The position numbers and the translations under genes are program-made. Shown here piece after piece: positions 63,139 through 64,000 of a DNA stretch of 64,000 nt (the first letter of the stretch is position 1; each line of letters starts with the position of its first letter). The DNA is taken from the NCBI RefSeq assembly GCF_000720765.1, contig NZ_JODC01000010.1, positions 310,001-374,000 on the forward strand, written 5' to 3'. Under the pieces are notes generated by a model, which was not told the origin of the DNA, ran no database searches, and saw only the letters and a program-made list of their open reading frames with translations. The DNA is from Streptomyces sp. NRRL S-646 (lineage in GTDB: Bacteria > Actinomycetota > Actinomycetes > Streptomycetales > Streptomycetaceae).

Positions 63139-64000
<862 letters not shown>

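Overview
The window is high-GC actinobacterial chromosome, almost certainly Streptomyces. The signs are dense GTG/ATG-started genes with ATGA-type overlaps, two conservon (cvn) operons, an AfsR/SARP-type regulator, a gamma-butyrolactone AfsA/receptor pair, Streptomyces-type extragenic palindromic repeats and, at the right edge, a geosmin synthase.

Left part (1-26.9 kb). A flavin/redox cassette (FNR-type reductase, FMN-binding protein, ApbE) is followed by a large SARP-NB-ARC-type regulator. Convergent to it is a P450 downstream of a DrrAB-like ABC exporter, then a GT39-type membrane glycosyltransferase broken by a one-base frameshift. An osmolyte (quaternary amine) ABC transporter follows; its ATPase and two permease genes are separated from its binding-protein gene by a complete cvnABCD operon. 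After a Tat-exported GH43/CBM42-type glycosidase come a second cvnABCD operon, an orphan sugar-binding lipoprotein and an actinobacterial S-adenosyl methyltransferase.

Central part (26.9-51.6 kb). This is a phenazine biosynthetic gene cluster. The core is phzB-C-D-E-(small gene)-F-G, which converts chorismate to phenazine-1,6-dicarboxylate. An EhpF/EhpG-like pair (adenylating enzyme plus LuxC-type acyl reductase) would reduce one carboxylate. A TcmP/LCM-type methyltransferase could esterify the other. An FAD monooxygenase, and a two-component flavin monooxygenase with its reductase, could hydroxylate the rings. Export and protection are represented by an MFS pump, WrbA and a VOC protein, and regulation by two paralogous double-AsnC regulators. 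The 3' operon supplies precursors: metK, adenosine kinase and metF for the SAM cycle, aroC and aroK for chorismate. The inferred product is a carbomethoxy/formyl hydroxyphenazine of the lomofungin or griseoluteic-acid kind. Two oddities stand out: the aroC copy carries two in-frame internal deletions, and aroK runs in frame into the VOC gene. A 36-nt element is shared between the upstream regions of the MFS and VOC genes.

Right part (51.6-64 kb). It holds a DUF6114/DUF6230 pair, a secreted protein behind a long inverted repeat, a chitin-type LPMO, a butyrolactone synthase/receptor pair with candidate ARE operators, an ARMT1-type DUF89 protein, a second P450, an SsuABC/Tau-type ABC transporter and the first 284 codons of geosmin synthase. 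No tRNA, rRNA, CRISPR array, transposase or replication origin was recognised.
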